From assembly GCA_017398725.1 (NCBI GenBank), contig JAFQFA010000002.1:186001-250000 (forward strand): a stretch of DNA of 64,000 nt. The letters are read 5' to 3'. Positions 16,604 to 25,431 of this stretch are shown here, in pieces (position 1 is the first letter of the stretch; each line of letters starts with the position of its first letter). Origin of the DNA: Oscillospiraceae bacterium (GTDB lineage Bacteria; Bacillota; Clostridia; Oscillospirales; Oscillospiraceae). The position numbers were made by a program, and so were the translations under genes. The notes below the pieces were generated by a model, which worked only from the letters and a program-made list of their open reading frames with translations, was not told where the DNA came from and searched no databases.

Positions 16604-18044
16604 TTTCACCATCCTCCATATCAAAGACGGGGAAAGAAACGATAAATTTGGTTCCTGCACCGGGAGTGCTTTCGGCGGTGATCGTTCCACGGTTACGCTC
16701 AACCATGTTCTTGACAATCGATAGACCAAGGCCACTGCCTCCTGTTGAACGGGAACGCGCCTTATCCACTCGATAAAAGCGTTCAAATATATGCTCCAAT
16801 GATTCTTCCGGAATGCCAACGCCAGTGTCAGAAACGGTAATCAATGCAAAGTCACGATCACGCTCTAATGTGATTTCTACAGTACCGCCCGGCTTGTTAT
16901 ATTTAATTCCGTTTTCAACAAGGTTCATGATAACCTGAGATAGATCATCCTCCTGAATGAGGATGGTACTGTCTTGCAACGCATGGACCTGAATGGAAAC
17001 TTGCTGATCCAAAGCTAGAGTGCTTAGTATGCGGCAAATTTTTTCGACAGTAGGGAGTATATATGTGATTTCGCAGGAGATCGGGGTTTCATCCTCGGTT
17101 TTGGCCAGATTCAGTAATTTTTGCGACATTCTGTTGAGGCGCTCTGCTTCGTTTCCGATATCTCCGACAAATTCTTTAATGGTGTCTGGGTCCATTTCGT
17201 TTTGCAGTATAGAATCAGACAACAGCTTTATGGATGCAAGGGGAGTCTTCAATTCATGAGAAGCGTCGGAAACGAATTGCCGACGCTTATTTTCCGAGCG
17301 CTGCAATCTATGGATCAGGTCATTGAAATCATCACTTAATGCGCGTAATTCATCATGTCCCGTCATATCAACTGTATGCGAATAATCACCTTCACGCACA
17401 GTACGCATAGACGTTGTGATTTTTCTTAAACGTCCGGAATATACGGTAGAAAACAGCAGGGAGAAGGCTACAACGGCAATCTCGAGTGCGATGGTTATAG
17501 TCAAAATATTAGATTGCAGTGAAGAAATCAAAATGCCTTGATTGGGGTCTTGCTCCATCATATATACACAACCGGCAAGTTGACCATAGGAATACACAGG
17601 TACAGCTGTTTTAGATTGCATTTGCCTGTTGTGATACTGCCATGTAAAAATATCGTTGCCGTGTAAAGCTTGTATGATTTCCGGTAAAACTGCGAATCCG
17701 CTTTGCATAGTGTCAGTAGCAGACGAGTCATAAATCAGCCTCCCGCCATTATCCGTCACAATTGTGCGGGATACCGTTGTCATCTCTAGAGACGAAAGAA
17801 CGTTTTCAACAGATTGATAATTTAAAACGCCCAAAGTTTCTAATTCATTTGCCGCCAGCTGACATTTTTCCATCATAGAGATCTCTTTGCTTGAATAGAA
17901 AAGCTCATAGCTTCTTTTGGAACAATAGAGATTTAAAAAGATAAGCACAACAAGCGTAATTACCACATATGCGATTGTATAGCGAAACTGAGAACTTTTA
18001 AATTGAATAGGAAATTTAGTCTTGTTTACGGAAGTAATAGCCAA
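16593..18044 (-). CDS. PhoR-type sensor histidine kinase
   Basis: The 483-residue membrane kinase has two transmembrane helices (about 22-42 and 180-202) around an extracellular sensor region, a HAMP domain (about 200-255), HisKA with phospho-acceptor His263 in SHELKTP, and an HATPase with N box NLVENGIKYN, G1 SDTGVGIP and GGSGLGLSIV. It should phosphorylate the response regulator encoded just upstream, whose gene it overlaps by 29 bases. Its start is uncertain: no ATG is available and TTG at 18044 is the best candidate, with a poor GGGGCG site. Confidence 0.93.
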   Translation of the reverse strand: MAITSVNKTKFPIQFKSSQFRYTIAYVVITLVVLIFLNLYCSKRSYELFYSSKEISMMEKCQLAANELETLGVLNYQSVENVLSSLEMTTVSRTIVTDNGGRLIYDSSATDTMQSGFAVLPEIIQALHGNDIFTWQYHNRQMQSKTAVPVYSYGQLAGCVYMMEQDPNQGILISSLQSNILTITIALEIAVVAFSLLFSTVYSGRLRKITTSMRTVREGDYSHTVDMTGHDELRALSDDFNDLIHRLQRSENKRRQFVSDASHELKTPLASIKLLSDSILQNEMDPDTIKEFVGDIGNEAERLNRMSQKLLNLAKTEDETPISCEITYILPTVEKICRILSTLALDQQVSIQVHALQDSTILIQEDDLSQVIMNLVENGIKYNKPGGTVEITLERDRDFALITVSDTGVGIPEESLEHIFERFYRVDKARSRSTGGSGLGLSIVKNMVERNRGTITAESTPGAGTKFIVSFPVFDMEDGENDQ

Positions 18045-18699
18045 CGCCCCATTTCGTCATGATATATTGTGGTTCGGCAGGGTTGGATTCCAGCTTTTCC
18101 CGTAAGCGGCGTATATGTACATCCACTGTACGGATATCACTTCGGTACTCGTATGTCCAGAGTGTATCCAGTAAAGCTTCTCGGGAATAGACTCGGTTTG
18201 CGTGACGCATCATAAACTCGATCACATCAAATTCCTTTGCTGTCAAATCGACTAACTGACCATTACTGTATGCATTACGTCCGTTCAGATCTAACGTAAT
18301 GGATCCGATGGTGAGTTCCGTATTATCCGATGCTTGGGTGTGTCCGGCTCGCCGCAAAAGTGCACGGATGCGCGCTTTTAACTCAAGAATGTTAAAGGGC
18401 TTCGTTAAATAGTCATCTGCGCCGTTTTCAAAGCCCATAAGTTTGTCCATGTCATCGGATTTTGCGGTAAGCATAATAATAGGTACATCAGAGAATTCAC
18501 GAATCTTTGCGCAAGCATTCAAACCGTCCATGATCGGCATCATAACATCCAAAATAATAAGATCGGGTTTTTTTGCAAGAGTTTGTTCCACGGCTTCCAT
18601 GCCGTTGGATCCGGTAATTACCTCGTAACCTTCGTTTTGTAGGTTGAAACGGATGCCTTTAACAAGCAGCTCTTCATCATCGACAACGAGTATTCTCAT
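18016..18699 (-). CDS. OmpR/PhoB-family response regulator
   Basis: This 227-residue DNA-binding regulator has a receiver domain with acidic pocket D7/D8, phospho-acceptor D51 (ILDVMMP), T78 and K100, and a C-terminal winged helix (LTAKEFDVIEFMM, DIRTVDVHIRRLREK, VGYYF). It pairs with the downstream PhoR-type kinase. Its ATG overlaps the stop of the HhH gene by one base. Targets are unknown; the divergent D,D-carboxypeptidase gene and the GerMN lipoprotein are natural candidates. Confidence 0.95.
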   Translation of the reverse strand: MRILVVDDEELLVKGIRFNLQNEGYEVITGSNGMEAVEQTLAKKPDLIILDVMMPIMDGLNACAKIREFSDVPIIMLTAKSDDMDKLMGFENGADDYLTKPFNILELKARIRALLRRAGHTQASDNTELTIGSITLDLNGRNAYSNGQLVDLTAKEFDVIEFMMRHANRVYSREALLDTLWTYEYRSDIRTVDVHIRRLREKLESNPAEPQYIMTKWGVGYYFRKQD

Positions 18700-19028
18700 T
18701 ATTTACCTCCTACGGATAGAAAACGACTGACTTCTTCGTATGTGCTGTTACCAAATCCTTTGACGTGCATCAGCTCCTCCACAGAATGGAAAGGACCGTT
18801 TTGTTGGCGGTATGCGATGATATTGTTTGCCAAATTTTCACCGATGCCCGGGATCATCGTTAATTCCTCAAAAGTGGCTGTGTTCAAATTAATACCGGCA
18901 CTGGGGTGGAGCGGTGCGTTGGGGTCTAGTTTGGTTGCAGATTGCAAATTGTTCGAAAGGCAAATACATATGGCCACGGTAAACAGCAAGATAAAGAACA
19001 GCAGAAATAGTATATGGCGGTTTTTCAT
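18699..19028 (-). CDS. ComEA-like helix-hairpin-helix membrane protein
   Basis: The 109-residue protein has an N-terminal membrane anchor (about residues 5-27) and a ComEA-type helix-hairpin-helix pair (INLNTATFEELTMIPGIG, HSVEELMHVKGFG). ComEA binds incoming DNA during transformation at the outer membrane face, but the usual comEB-comEC neighbours are absent. Here it is the first gene of an operon with a two-component system, so a competence role is uncertain. GGGAGGT precedes the ATG. Confidence 0.85.
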   Translation of the reverse strand: MKNRHILFLLFFILLFTVAICICLSNNLQSATKLDPNAPLHPSAGINLNTATFEELTMIPGIGENLANNIIAYRQQNGPFHSVEELMHVKGFGNSTYEEVSRFLSVGGK

Positions 19029-19046
19029 TGCTGTTTACCTCCCGGA

Positions 19047-19075
19047 TTGACTCCCTTGAAAAAAACTGATATAAT
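19047..19075 (+). promoter_or_regulatory. Sigma-A promoter of the D,D-carboxypeptidase gene
   Basis: TTGACT and TATAAT are 17 bases apart, reading toward the gene at 19142. Its -35 lies inside the transcribed leader of the divergent operon, so the two promoters interlock. Confidence 0.8.
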
Positions 19076-19084
19076 GTATACATC

Positions 19085-19113
19085 ATTATACACAAGTTTT
19101 CGTTTTCGGACAA
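19085..19113 (-). promoter_or_regulatory. Sigma-A promoter of the HhH/two-component operon
   Basis: On the minus strand TTGTCC and TATAAT are 17 bases apart. Its -10 is only 9 bases from the -10 of the rightward promoter, and ATGTATACAT, a perfect palindrome, lies across the gap. Confidence 0.75.
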
Positions 19114-19141
19114 GTCCGATTCCAAATATTGAGGAGAAAAA

Positions 19142-20572
19142 ATGAAAAAATACAAAGGATTTCACACAATCATTGCTTTTTGTGTTGTTATTTGTATGTT
19201 GGCGACAACAGTATTCGCACAAACAGAGCCTTCCGTTCTTGAAGAAACTGTGCAGGCGGATGCATCCGTTTACGGTTGCTTTTCTATGGATGCGACAGAA
19301 GCGTTCTTGGGGGACAAGCAGCTTGTAAAAAATGCCAAGTCAGTATTTTTGTATGAACTGAACACCCAAACACTGATGTATGCTTGGGAAGCGGATCAGG
19401 CGCTTATTCCGTCCAGTTTTGTGAAAATTCTCACAGCCATCGTTGCCATCGAAAACGGAGCGTTGGATAGCGCTGTAACGGTTTCAGAATCTGCCGTCAG
19501 CGATCTTCCGCTGGGTGCTGTTTCTGCAAGGTTACAGGTGAGCGAAGTACTTACTTTACAGGACCTGCTTTATTGCATGATGGTTGGTTCTGCAAACGAT
19601 GCTGCTACTGTAATCGCTGAGCATATTTCAGGCAGTGAGTATGCGTTTACGAAGTTAATGAATGAATATGCCTCACGAATCGGTTGCACAGGTAGTCATT
19701 TTGTCAATGCCCACGGTTTGGAGGATGAGAGCCAGTATTCTACTGCGCGGGATACAGCAAAGATCCTTGCTTATGCAATGCAAAATGAAACATTCCGCAA
19801 CATATTTGAGGCGAAGGAATACACTGTTCCTGCAACAAATAAAAGTGCAGAGCGTAATCTTATCACCGGCAACTATATGATGAGCACCCATGAGGTTCAG
19901 ATTTATTTCGATGAGCGGGTGGCTGGCGGTAGAACCGGTGTTGCCAATGATGGCGCGCGTTCTCTGGCTACCATTGCCCGTTCCGGCCAAATGGAATTGC
20001 TTTGTGTTGTTATGGGCGCAGCTTCCGTTTATGAAGAAAGCGGAAATAAGATTAGAAGCTTTGGCGGATATAATGAAACAAAAACAATGCTTGATAGCGG
20101 CTTTGAAGGGTATACAGCGGCGCAGATTCTTTATGACGGCCAAGCCTTGACTTATTTCGAGATTGGAAACGGTGATTCTCTTTTGTCGGTAGGTCCTCAT
20201 GCCACACTAAGTACTGTGCTGCCGGTTAAGCTGGATCGCACTGAACTTACTTTCCGTTATAGTGATGAAATTCGAAAACTTACTGCACCTATCCGTGCCG
20301 GTGATCGTGTGTGCAATGTGGAGATCTGGTATAAAGATCTGTGTCTTGCTGTTACAGACCTATATGCAATGAATGATGTGCGTGATTCATCAGCCATTTC
20401 CGCCGATGCACCAAAACAGACATCCATTGCTGGGTGGATCGTTGCGCTATGCATTCTGATAGTGCTTGGTTTTGGCGGTTATTATCTCCTCCGGACACCG
20501 AAAGGAAAACGGTTCCTTTTCAAAATCCGCCGCCGTATCAGAAAGCGCAATAAACCGAAAAGGAGTAAATGA
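19142..20572 (+). CDS. D-alanyl-D-alanine carboxypeptidase, DacA/DacF-like
   Basis: A 476-residue low-molecular-weight penicillin-binding protein that should trim the terminal D-Ala of peptidoglycan stems. It has a signal peptide ending VFA, the SXXK motif at Ser92-Lys95 (SFVK), SXN at 150-152 (SAN), and a C-terminal transmembrane helix (about 427-448) with a strongly basic tail. The third motif, normally KTG, reads RTG at 264-266. A start with AGGAGAAAAA precedes the ATG. It is divergent from, and promoter-interlocked with, the two-component operon. DacF-type sporulation use is possible but unproven. Confidence 0.9.
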   Translation: MKKYKGFHTIIAFCVVICMLATTVFAQTEPSVLEETVQADASVYGCFSMDATEAFLGDKQLVKNAKSVFLYELNTQTLMYAWEADQALIPSSFVKILTAIVAIENGALDSAVTVSESAVSDLPLGAVSARLQVSEVLTLQDLLYCMMVGSANDAATVIAEHISGSEYAFTKLMNEYASRIGCTGSHFVNAHGLEDESQYSTARDTAKILAYAMQNETFRNIFEAKEYTVPATNKSAERNLITGNYMMSTHEVQIYFDERVAGGRTGVANDGARSLATIARSGQMELLCVVMGAASVYEESGNKIRSFGGYNETKTMLDSGFEGYTAAQILYDGQALTYFEIGNGDSLLSVGPHATLSTVLPVKLDRTELTFRYSDEIRKLTAPIRAGDRVCNVEIWYKDLCLAVTDLYAMNDVRDSSAISADAPKQTSIAGWIVALCILIVLGFGGYYLLRTPKGKRFLFKIRRRIRKRNKPKRSK

Positions 20573-20573
20573 A

Positions 20574-21137
20574 ATGTTGTCTTGGGATGATCTGCGTCAA
20601 AAATGCATGGATTGCCGATCCTGCCGGTTATCTCAGACGCGTACAAATGTGGTTTTTGGCGTTGGATGCACTGAAGCGGATGTAATGTTTGTTGGTGAAG
20701 GTCCCGGTGAGCAGGAGGATCTAAAAGGAGAGCCTTTTGTTGGTGCTGCAGGTCGATTATTAGACGATATGCTTGCGATCATCGATCTGGACCGTACAAA
20801 TTGCTATATTGCGAACATCGTCAAATGCCGGCCTCCCGGGAATCGGGATCCACAGGATGATGAACAGGATGCTTGTATCGGCTTTTTGCGGAATCAGGTT
20901 GAATTGATTCAGCCTAAAATGATTATTTGTTTAGGACGTGTTGCGGCAAAAAGACTGATCGATCCTAATTTTAGAATTACCCGGGAACACGGTGCATGGG
21001 TCCAAAAGGGCGGTATTTGGATGAGTGCGATCTATCATCCGTCGGCGCTTTTGAGAGATCCATCCAAGCGCCCGGAAACCTTTGAAGATCTGCTGTCCAT
21101 ACGCAATAAGATCATAGAAACCGGTTCGAAAATTTGA
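20574..21137 (+). CDS. Family 4 uracil-DNA glycosylase, Fe-S type
   Basis: The enzyme removes uracil from DNA to start base excision repair. The 187-residue protein has the family 4 pattern: cysteines C11, C14 and C17 near the N-terminus for the 4Fe-4S cluster, motif GEGPGEQED, a second cysteine pair around CYIANIVKCRPPGNRDP, and the C-terminal HPSALLRDP. The ATG at 20574 is preferred (AAGGAG upstream) over a longer frame that runs back into the carboxypeptidase gene. It begins one base after that gene's stop, so the two are cotranscribed. Confidence 0.93.
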   Translation: MLSWDDLRQKCMDCRSCRLSQTRTNVVFGVGCTEADVMFVGEGPGEQEDLKGEPFVGAAGRLLDDMLAIIDLDRTNCYIANIVKCRPPGNRDPQDDEQDACIGFLRNQVELIQPKMIICLGRVAAKRLIDPNFRITREHGAWVQKGGIWMSAIYHPSALLRDPSKRPETFEDLLSIRNKIIETGSKI

Positions 21138-21142
21138 ATAAT

Positions 21143-21177
21143 AAAACGTGCTTTGGCATTGCCAAAGCACGTTTTTT
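21143..21177. terminator. Bidirectional terminator between convergent genes
   Basis: AAAACGTGCTTTGGC forms a 15-base-pair stem with a 3-base loop and T runs on both sides. It serves the glycosylase on the plus strand and overlaps the stop of the glycosyltransferase on the minus strand. Confidence 0.9.
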
Positions 21178-22108
21178 ATTCGTAAGTCAGATATTCCTTT
21201 TCCAAATAGATCGGTCGCTGTTTACTCTGCTCAAAGGTTCTGCCAACATATTCTCCGATAATACCAATGCAGAAAAGCTGCATGCTGCCAAGAAAGAGAA
21301 TCAGCACAATAATCGTTGCATAACCGGGAATATCAATACCGGTGATCAATTTTTCCAGAACAACCATGATCAGGTAGATCAGGGCTGCACATGCGGTGAT
21401 TCCGCTGAGGAATGTGGCAACGCGCAAGGGCTTGATAGAATAGCCGATGATTCCATCCACGGCGTAATTGAATAGTTTTCCAAAATGCCATTTTGTTTTT
21501 CCGGCCGCCCGTTTTGCTGCTGTATAGGGTATAAATTGGGTGTTAAATCCCACCCAAGCGAATATACCCTTGGAGAACCGATGGTATTCATTCAGAGAAA
21601 TAATACTCTCTGCTACTTTCCTGCGGAAAGTTCTGAAATCACTGGCATCAGATTTTAAAGTGACATCGGAAAGCTTATTGATCAGAGAATAGAAGGCCTT
21701 TTTGAAGAAAGACAGTACTTTTCCTTCGTTGCGCCGATCCTGATAAGCGGCAACAATATCACAAGTTGTATCTTCGTCTAAGATCTGTACCATATTGCGC
21801 ACAATGGAAGGGTGTTGCTGCAGGTCTGCATCAATTAGGCTGATATAATCCCCGCAGGCATGTTTCATACCAGCAAACAAAGCTGCCTCTTTGCCAAAAT
21901 TACGCGAAAAGCTCACTACCTTCACCGGACATTTTTGCGCTGTGTAGATCTGCCGCAGAACAGAAAGTGTTCGATCTTTACTGCCGTCATCCACAAACAC
22001 GATCTCGTAATCGTATCCGCAACCGACAAAAGCTTCCTGAACCGCTTGGTAAAACAGTGGTATGCTTTCTTCTTCGTTAAAGCAGGGGACTACCAAGGAA
22101 AGCTTCAT
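21176..22108 (-). CDS. GtrB/DPM1-like family 2 glycosyltransferase
   Basis: The 310-residue enzyme has a GT2 domain (VVPCFNEEESIP, FVDDGSKDRT, DADLQQHP with the metal-binding DXD-like site, and a KTKW segment after RAAG) followed by two C-terminal transmembrane helices (about 228-250 and 262-285). This is the architecture of bactoprenol glucosyl/mannosyl transferases, which load undecaprenyl phosphate with a sugar for cell surface decoration. It stands alone between its own promoter and a bidirectional terminator; no flippase or acceptor transferase is adjacent. Confidence 0.9.
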   Translation of the reverse strand: MKLSLVVPCFNEEESIPLFYQAVQEAFVGCGYDYEIVFVDDGSKDRTLSVLRQIYTAQKCPVKVVSFSRNFGKEAALFAGMKHACGDYISLIDADLQQHPSIVRNMVQILDEDTTCDIVAAYQDRRNEGKVLSFFKKAFYSLINKLSDVTLKSDASDFRTFRRKVAESIISLNEYHRFSKGIFAWVGFNTQFIPYTAAKRAAGKTKWHFGKLFNYAVDGIIGYSIKPLRVATFLSGITACAALIYLIMVVLEKLITGIDIPGYATIIVLILFLGSMQLFCIGIIGEYVGRTFEQSKQRPIYLEKEYLTYE

Positions 22109-22137
22109 TTTCTACCGCCTCATTAAAGTTTTTTTAT

Positions 22138-22166
22138 ATTATATGCAGGATTTTAGTCGGAGTCAA
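22138..22166 (-). promoter_or_regulatory. Sigma-A promoter of the glycosyltransferase gene
   Basis: TTGACT and TATAAT are 17 bases apart on the minus strand, about 30 bases before the start codon. Confidence 0.8.
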
Positions 22167-22196
22167 GGAAAATGGGCATGAATCACAATTTCTTGG

Positions 22197-22225
22197 TTGA
22201 CAGAAGGAGGGAATTATGGTATTTT
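22197..22225 (+). promoter_or_regulatory. Sigma-A promoter of valS
   Basis: A perfect TTGACA is followed after 17 bases by TATTTT; transcription would begin at the 5' end of the T-box leader. Confidence 0.75.
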
Positions 22226-22231
22226 AAGTGC

Positions 22232-22464
22232 GTTAAATGCATAGATGGGGAGTTATTACCGAGCGTCGTTTCAGAGAGTGTACGGGTGGTGTGAGTACAT
22301 AACGAGACGGTGGATTTGTCGCCCCGGAGCGGATCGGCCGAAAAGTCTAGTAGGTCGGTACGGGAACGCCCGTTACAGCGCTTAAGTGCCCGGTTTATCC
22401 GGGAATTCAGGTGGTACCACGGAAAGTAATTTTCGCCCTGAGCCTTCCGGCTCGGGGCTTTTTT
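22232..22464 (+). ncRNA. T-box riboswitch leader of valS
   Basis: The T-box sequence GGTGGTACCACGG lies at 22410-22422 and is followed by a terminator, stem GCCCTGAGCC/GGCTCGGGGC at 22435-22458 with six T. Upstream, CAGAGAG and GGGTGGTGTGAGTA resemble distal stem I. A GTC triplet at 22318-22320, a Val codon, is the best specifier candidate. Uncharged tRNA-Val should promote read-through into valS. Folding was done by eye. Confidence 0.92.
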
Positions 22465-22482
22465 CATTAAGGAGGAATATCT

Positions 22483-25122
22483 ATGTCCAGAGAACTGCCA
22501 AAGGTTTACGAACCGCAACAGGTAGAAAACCGAATCTATGAAATGTGGGAATCAAAGGGATATTTCCGTCCCGGCAATAAGCCCGATGCAAAGCCCTTTA
22601 CCATTGTGATGCCGCCCCCCAATGTGACCGGTCAGCTTCACATGGGTCACGCAATGGACGCAACACTGCAGGACACCTTGATCCGTTTTAAGCGGATGCA
22701 AGGCTATAATACCCTGTGGATTCCCGGTGTGGACCATGCCGGTATTGCAACCCAGATCAAGGTAGAAGAAGAGCTGCGCAAGGATGGCTTGACCCGCTAT
22801 GATCTGGGTCGTGAAAAGTTCCTTGAAAAGGTTTGGGACTGGAAGCATAAGTACGGCAATAGAATTGTTGAGCAGCAGAAAAAGCTGGGCGCTTCCTGTG
22901 ATTGGGAGCGGGCCCGTTTTACCATGGACGAGGGTTGTTCTAACGCCGTTCGTGAGGTTTTTGTTTCCCTGTATGAGAAGGGTCTGATCTATAAGGGCAG
23001 CCGGATCATTAACTGGTGCCCCCATTGTGTTACCGCGCTGTCTGACGCGGAAGTGGAATATGTGGATAAACCCGGTCACCTGTGGCATATCCGCTATCCC
23101 TTGGCTGACGGCAGCGGGGAAGTGGTGGTTGCAACAACCCGTCCGGAAACTATGCTTGGCGATACCGGCGTTTGCGTCAACCCCAACGATACCCGCTATA
23201 CCGATATTGTTGGAAAGAATGTTATTCTGCCATTGGTCAATAAGCAGATTCCTGTTGTGGCGGATGATTATGCCGAGATGGACTTCGGCACCGGCTGCGT
23301 GAAGATGACCCCTGCCCATGACCCCAATGACTTTGAGGTAGGCCTGCGCCATAATCTGGAAGTGATCCGCGTTCTTGATGACAACGGCGTTGTCAATGCC
23401 TTTGGCGGTAAGTATGAAGGCATGGATCGCTACGAGGCCCGTAAGGCGATCGTTGCCGATTTGGCGGAACAGGGTTATCTGGTTGAGACAGAGGATTATT
23501 CCCACAATGTTGGTACTTGCTACCGCTGCCACAACGATGTGGAACCCATCATTTCTGCCCAGTGGTTTGTGAAGATGAAGCCTCTGGCTGAAGAGGCAAT
23601 CCGGGTTGTGAAAGAGGGTCAGACCAAGTTTGTTCCTGACCGTTTCAGTAAGACCTACTTGAACTGGATGGAAAATGTCCGTGACTGGTGTATCTCCCGT
23701 CAGCTTTGGTGGGGCCATCAGATTCCTGCATGGACCTGTGAGGAATGCGGCCATATTACCGTTTCCCGGCAGGATGCCTGCTGCTGTGAGAAGTGCGGCA
23801 GTACAAAAATCGAGCGGGATCCCGATGTGCTGGATACATGGTTCTCCTCCGCTCTGTGGCCCTTTGAGACATTGGGCTGGCCTGAGAAGACCGATGAACT
23901 GGATTATTTCTATCCCACGGATGTGCTGGTTACCGGTTACGATATTATCTTCTTCTGGGTGGCCAGAATGATCTTCTCCGGCTGCGAGCATACCGGCAAG
24001 ACACCCTTCCACACCGTTCTGATCCACGGCCTTGTACGGGATGATAAGGGCAGAAAAATGTCCAAGTCTCTGGGTAACGGCATTGATCCGCTGGAAATGA
24101 TCGAAAAGTATGGCTGCGATGCATTGCGTATGAACATGGTCACCGGCAACTCTCCCGGAAACGACATGCGTTTCTATGTGGAGCGCTGCGAGGCGATGCG
24201 CAATTTTGCAAACAAGCTTTGGAATGCTTCCAGATATGTCATGATGAACCTCGCTGAAGCGGAAGAGAACACGCTGCCCGCCATTGACAAGCTGGAAATT
24301 GCGGATAAGTGGGTTCTTTCCAAGTTGAACACTTTGATTGCCGAGGTAACCGAGAATCTGGAAAAGTACGAGCTGGGTGTTGCGATCCAGAAGGTATACG
24401 ATTTCGTTTGGGATACCTATTGTGACTGGTATATCGAGTTGACCAAGGCCCGTCTGTACGCAGAGGATCCGGAGCGGAAGCAGACAGCGATCCGTGTACT
24501 TGTTTATGTGCTGGATCAGATGCTGCGTTTGCTGCATCCCTTTATGCCCTTCATCACAGAAGAGATCTGGCAATCCATTCCCCATACCGGTGATGCGCTG
24601 ATCGTCGCCCAGTGGCCTGAGTACCGTGAGGAACTGTCCTTTAAGGCAGAATGCGAGCAGATGGAGTCTGTTATGGAAGCCATCCGCGCCATCCGCAATC
24701 GCCGCGCGGAGATGAATGTGCCTCCCAGCAAGAAGGCTGCACTTTTTGTTCTGACTGCAAAGCCGCAGGTGTTTACCGAGGGCGAAGGCTTCTTGGAGCG
24801 CCTTGCTTACGCTGAAACAGTTTCTATGCTGGATGCTGAGCCCGCAAATCTGGACGGCATGGTAACCATCACCACCGCTGATGCCAAGCTTTATATCCCT
24901 ATGGGTCAGTTGGTGGATGTTGCAAAGGAATTGGAGCGGATCGAAAAGGAACTGGATAAGGCAAGAAAGAACCTTGCCGGCATCGAAGCCAAGCTTTCCA
25001 ACGAGAACTTTACGGCAAGAGCACCTCAGAACGTTGTTGAGGCAGAGCGCCAAAAGGCAGCAAAAGCCCGTGATCTGATCACCCAGTTGGAAGAAAGCGA
25101 AGCCGCTTTGAAGAAAATCTAA
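22483..25122 (+). CDS. valS: Valyl-tRNA synthetase
   Basis: ValRS charges tRNA-Val and edits Thr mischarging. The 879-residue protein has the class I HIGH variant HMGHA after PPPNVTGQL (about 44-57), the CP1 editing domain ([27 protein letters not shown]), a CEECGH/CEKCG zinc-binding region near 415-435, the KMSKS motif ([14 protein letters not shown]), the anticodon-binding domain, and the C-terminal coiled coil (about 810-879). AAGGAGG precedes the ATG. Codon use is strongly biased, as for highly expressed genes, and this creates a long open frame on the opposite strand. Confidence 0.98.
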   Translation: MSRELPKVYEPQQVENRIYEMWESKGYFRPGNKPDAKPFTIVMPPPNVTGQLHMGHAMDATLQDTLIRFKRMQGYNTLWIPGVDHAGIATQIKVEEELRKDGLTRYDLGREKFLEKVWDWKHKYGNRIVEQQKKLGASCDWERARFTMDEGCSNAVREVFVSLYEKGLIYKGSRIINWCPHCVTALSDAEVEYVDKPGHLWHIRYPLADGSGEVVVATTRPETMLGDTGVCVNPNDTRYTDIVGKNVILPLVNKQIPVVADDYAEMDFGTGCVKMTPAHDPNDFEVGLRHNLEVIRVLDDNGVVNAFGGKYEGMDRYEARKAIVADLAEQGYLVETEDYSHNVGTCYRCHNDVEPIISAQWFVKMKPLAEEAIRVVKEGQTKFVPDRFSKTYLNWMENVRDWCISRQLWWGHQIPAWTCEECGHITVSRQDACCCEKCGSTKIERDPDVLDTWFSSALWPFETLGWPEKTDELDYFYPTDVLVTGYDIIFFWVARMIFSGCEHTGKTPFHTVLIHGLVRDDKGRKMSKSLGNGIDPLEMIEKYGCDALRMNMVTGNSPGNDMRFYVERCEAMRNFANKLWNASRYVMMNLAEAEENTLPAIDKLEIADKWVLSKLNTLIAEVTENLEKYELGVAIQKVYDFVWDTYCDWYIELTKARLYAEDPERKQTAIRVLVYVLDQMLRLLHPFMPFITEEIWQSIPHTGDALIVAQWPEYREELSFKAECEQMESVMEAIRAIRNRRAEMNVPPSKKAALFVLTAKPQVFTEGEGFLERLAYAETVSMLDAEPANLDGMVTITTADAKLYIPMGQLVDVAKELERIEKELDKARKNLAGIEAKLSNENFTARAPQNVVEAERQKAAKARDLITQLEESEAALKKI

Positions 25123-25123
25123 T

Positions 25124-25153
25124 AAAAAAGAGGGAGTTTACTCCCTCTTTTTT
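25124..25153 (+). terminator. Terminator after valS
   Basis: AAAAAAGAGGGAG pairs with CTCCCTCTTTTTT two bases after the stop, with a 4-base loop. Confidence 0.9.
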
Positions 25154-25157
25154 ATTT

Positions 25158-25431
25158 GGGGTATACGATAGGACATTGACGGAATATACCTACAGCAAAA
25201 ATCAGAACCTTGAGTTGTTAAGCCTTGACTACGGCAATGGCGATAAGGTAGAATATACTCGCGATCAACCCCTTGCGCTACCGGGGCTATGTCTACGATG
25301 CCGAAACCGGCCTGTACTACCTGCAAAGCAGATACTATAATCAGGAAATCGGCAGATTCATCAATGCGGATGGCTATAATACTACAATATGGGACAGAGC
25401 GAATGGATTTGTATGGAGGACCGATAAATGA
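25158..25431 (+). pseudogene. Remnant of an Rhs/YD-repeat polymorphic toxin gene
   Basis: Two fragments in different frames remain. The first (about 25161-25260) reads LTEYTYS, then SLDYGNGDKVEYTRDQ, a YD-repeat. The second, shifted by one base (25261-25431), reads NPLRYRGYVYDAETGLYYLQ followed by SRYYNQEIGRFINADG, the conserved Rhs core end, then 19 unrelated residues to a TGA. The jump from mid-repeat to core end implies an internal deletion plus frameshift. There is no start codon or ribosome site. The stop overlaps the ATG of the ankyrin gene. Rhs proteins are large secreted or wall-associated toxin carriers with exchangeable C-termini. Confidence 0.85.

Noticed and set aside
22552-25053. 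833-codon open frame antisense to valS
   Set aside because: It mirrors valS exactly, has no ribosome site and no family resemblance; biased codon use in valS suppresses stops on the opposite strand.
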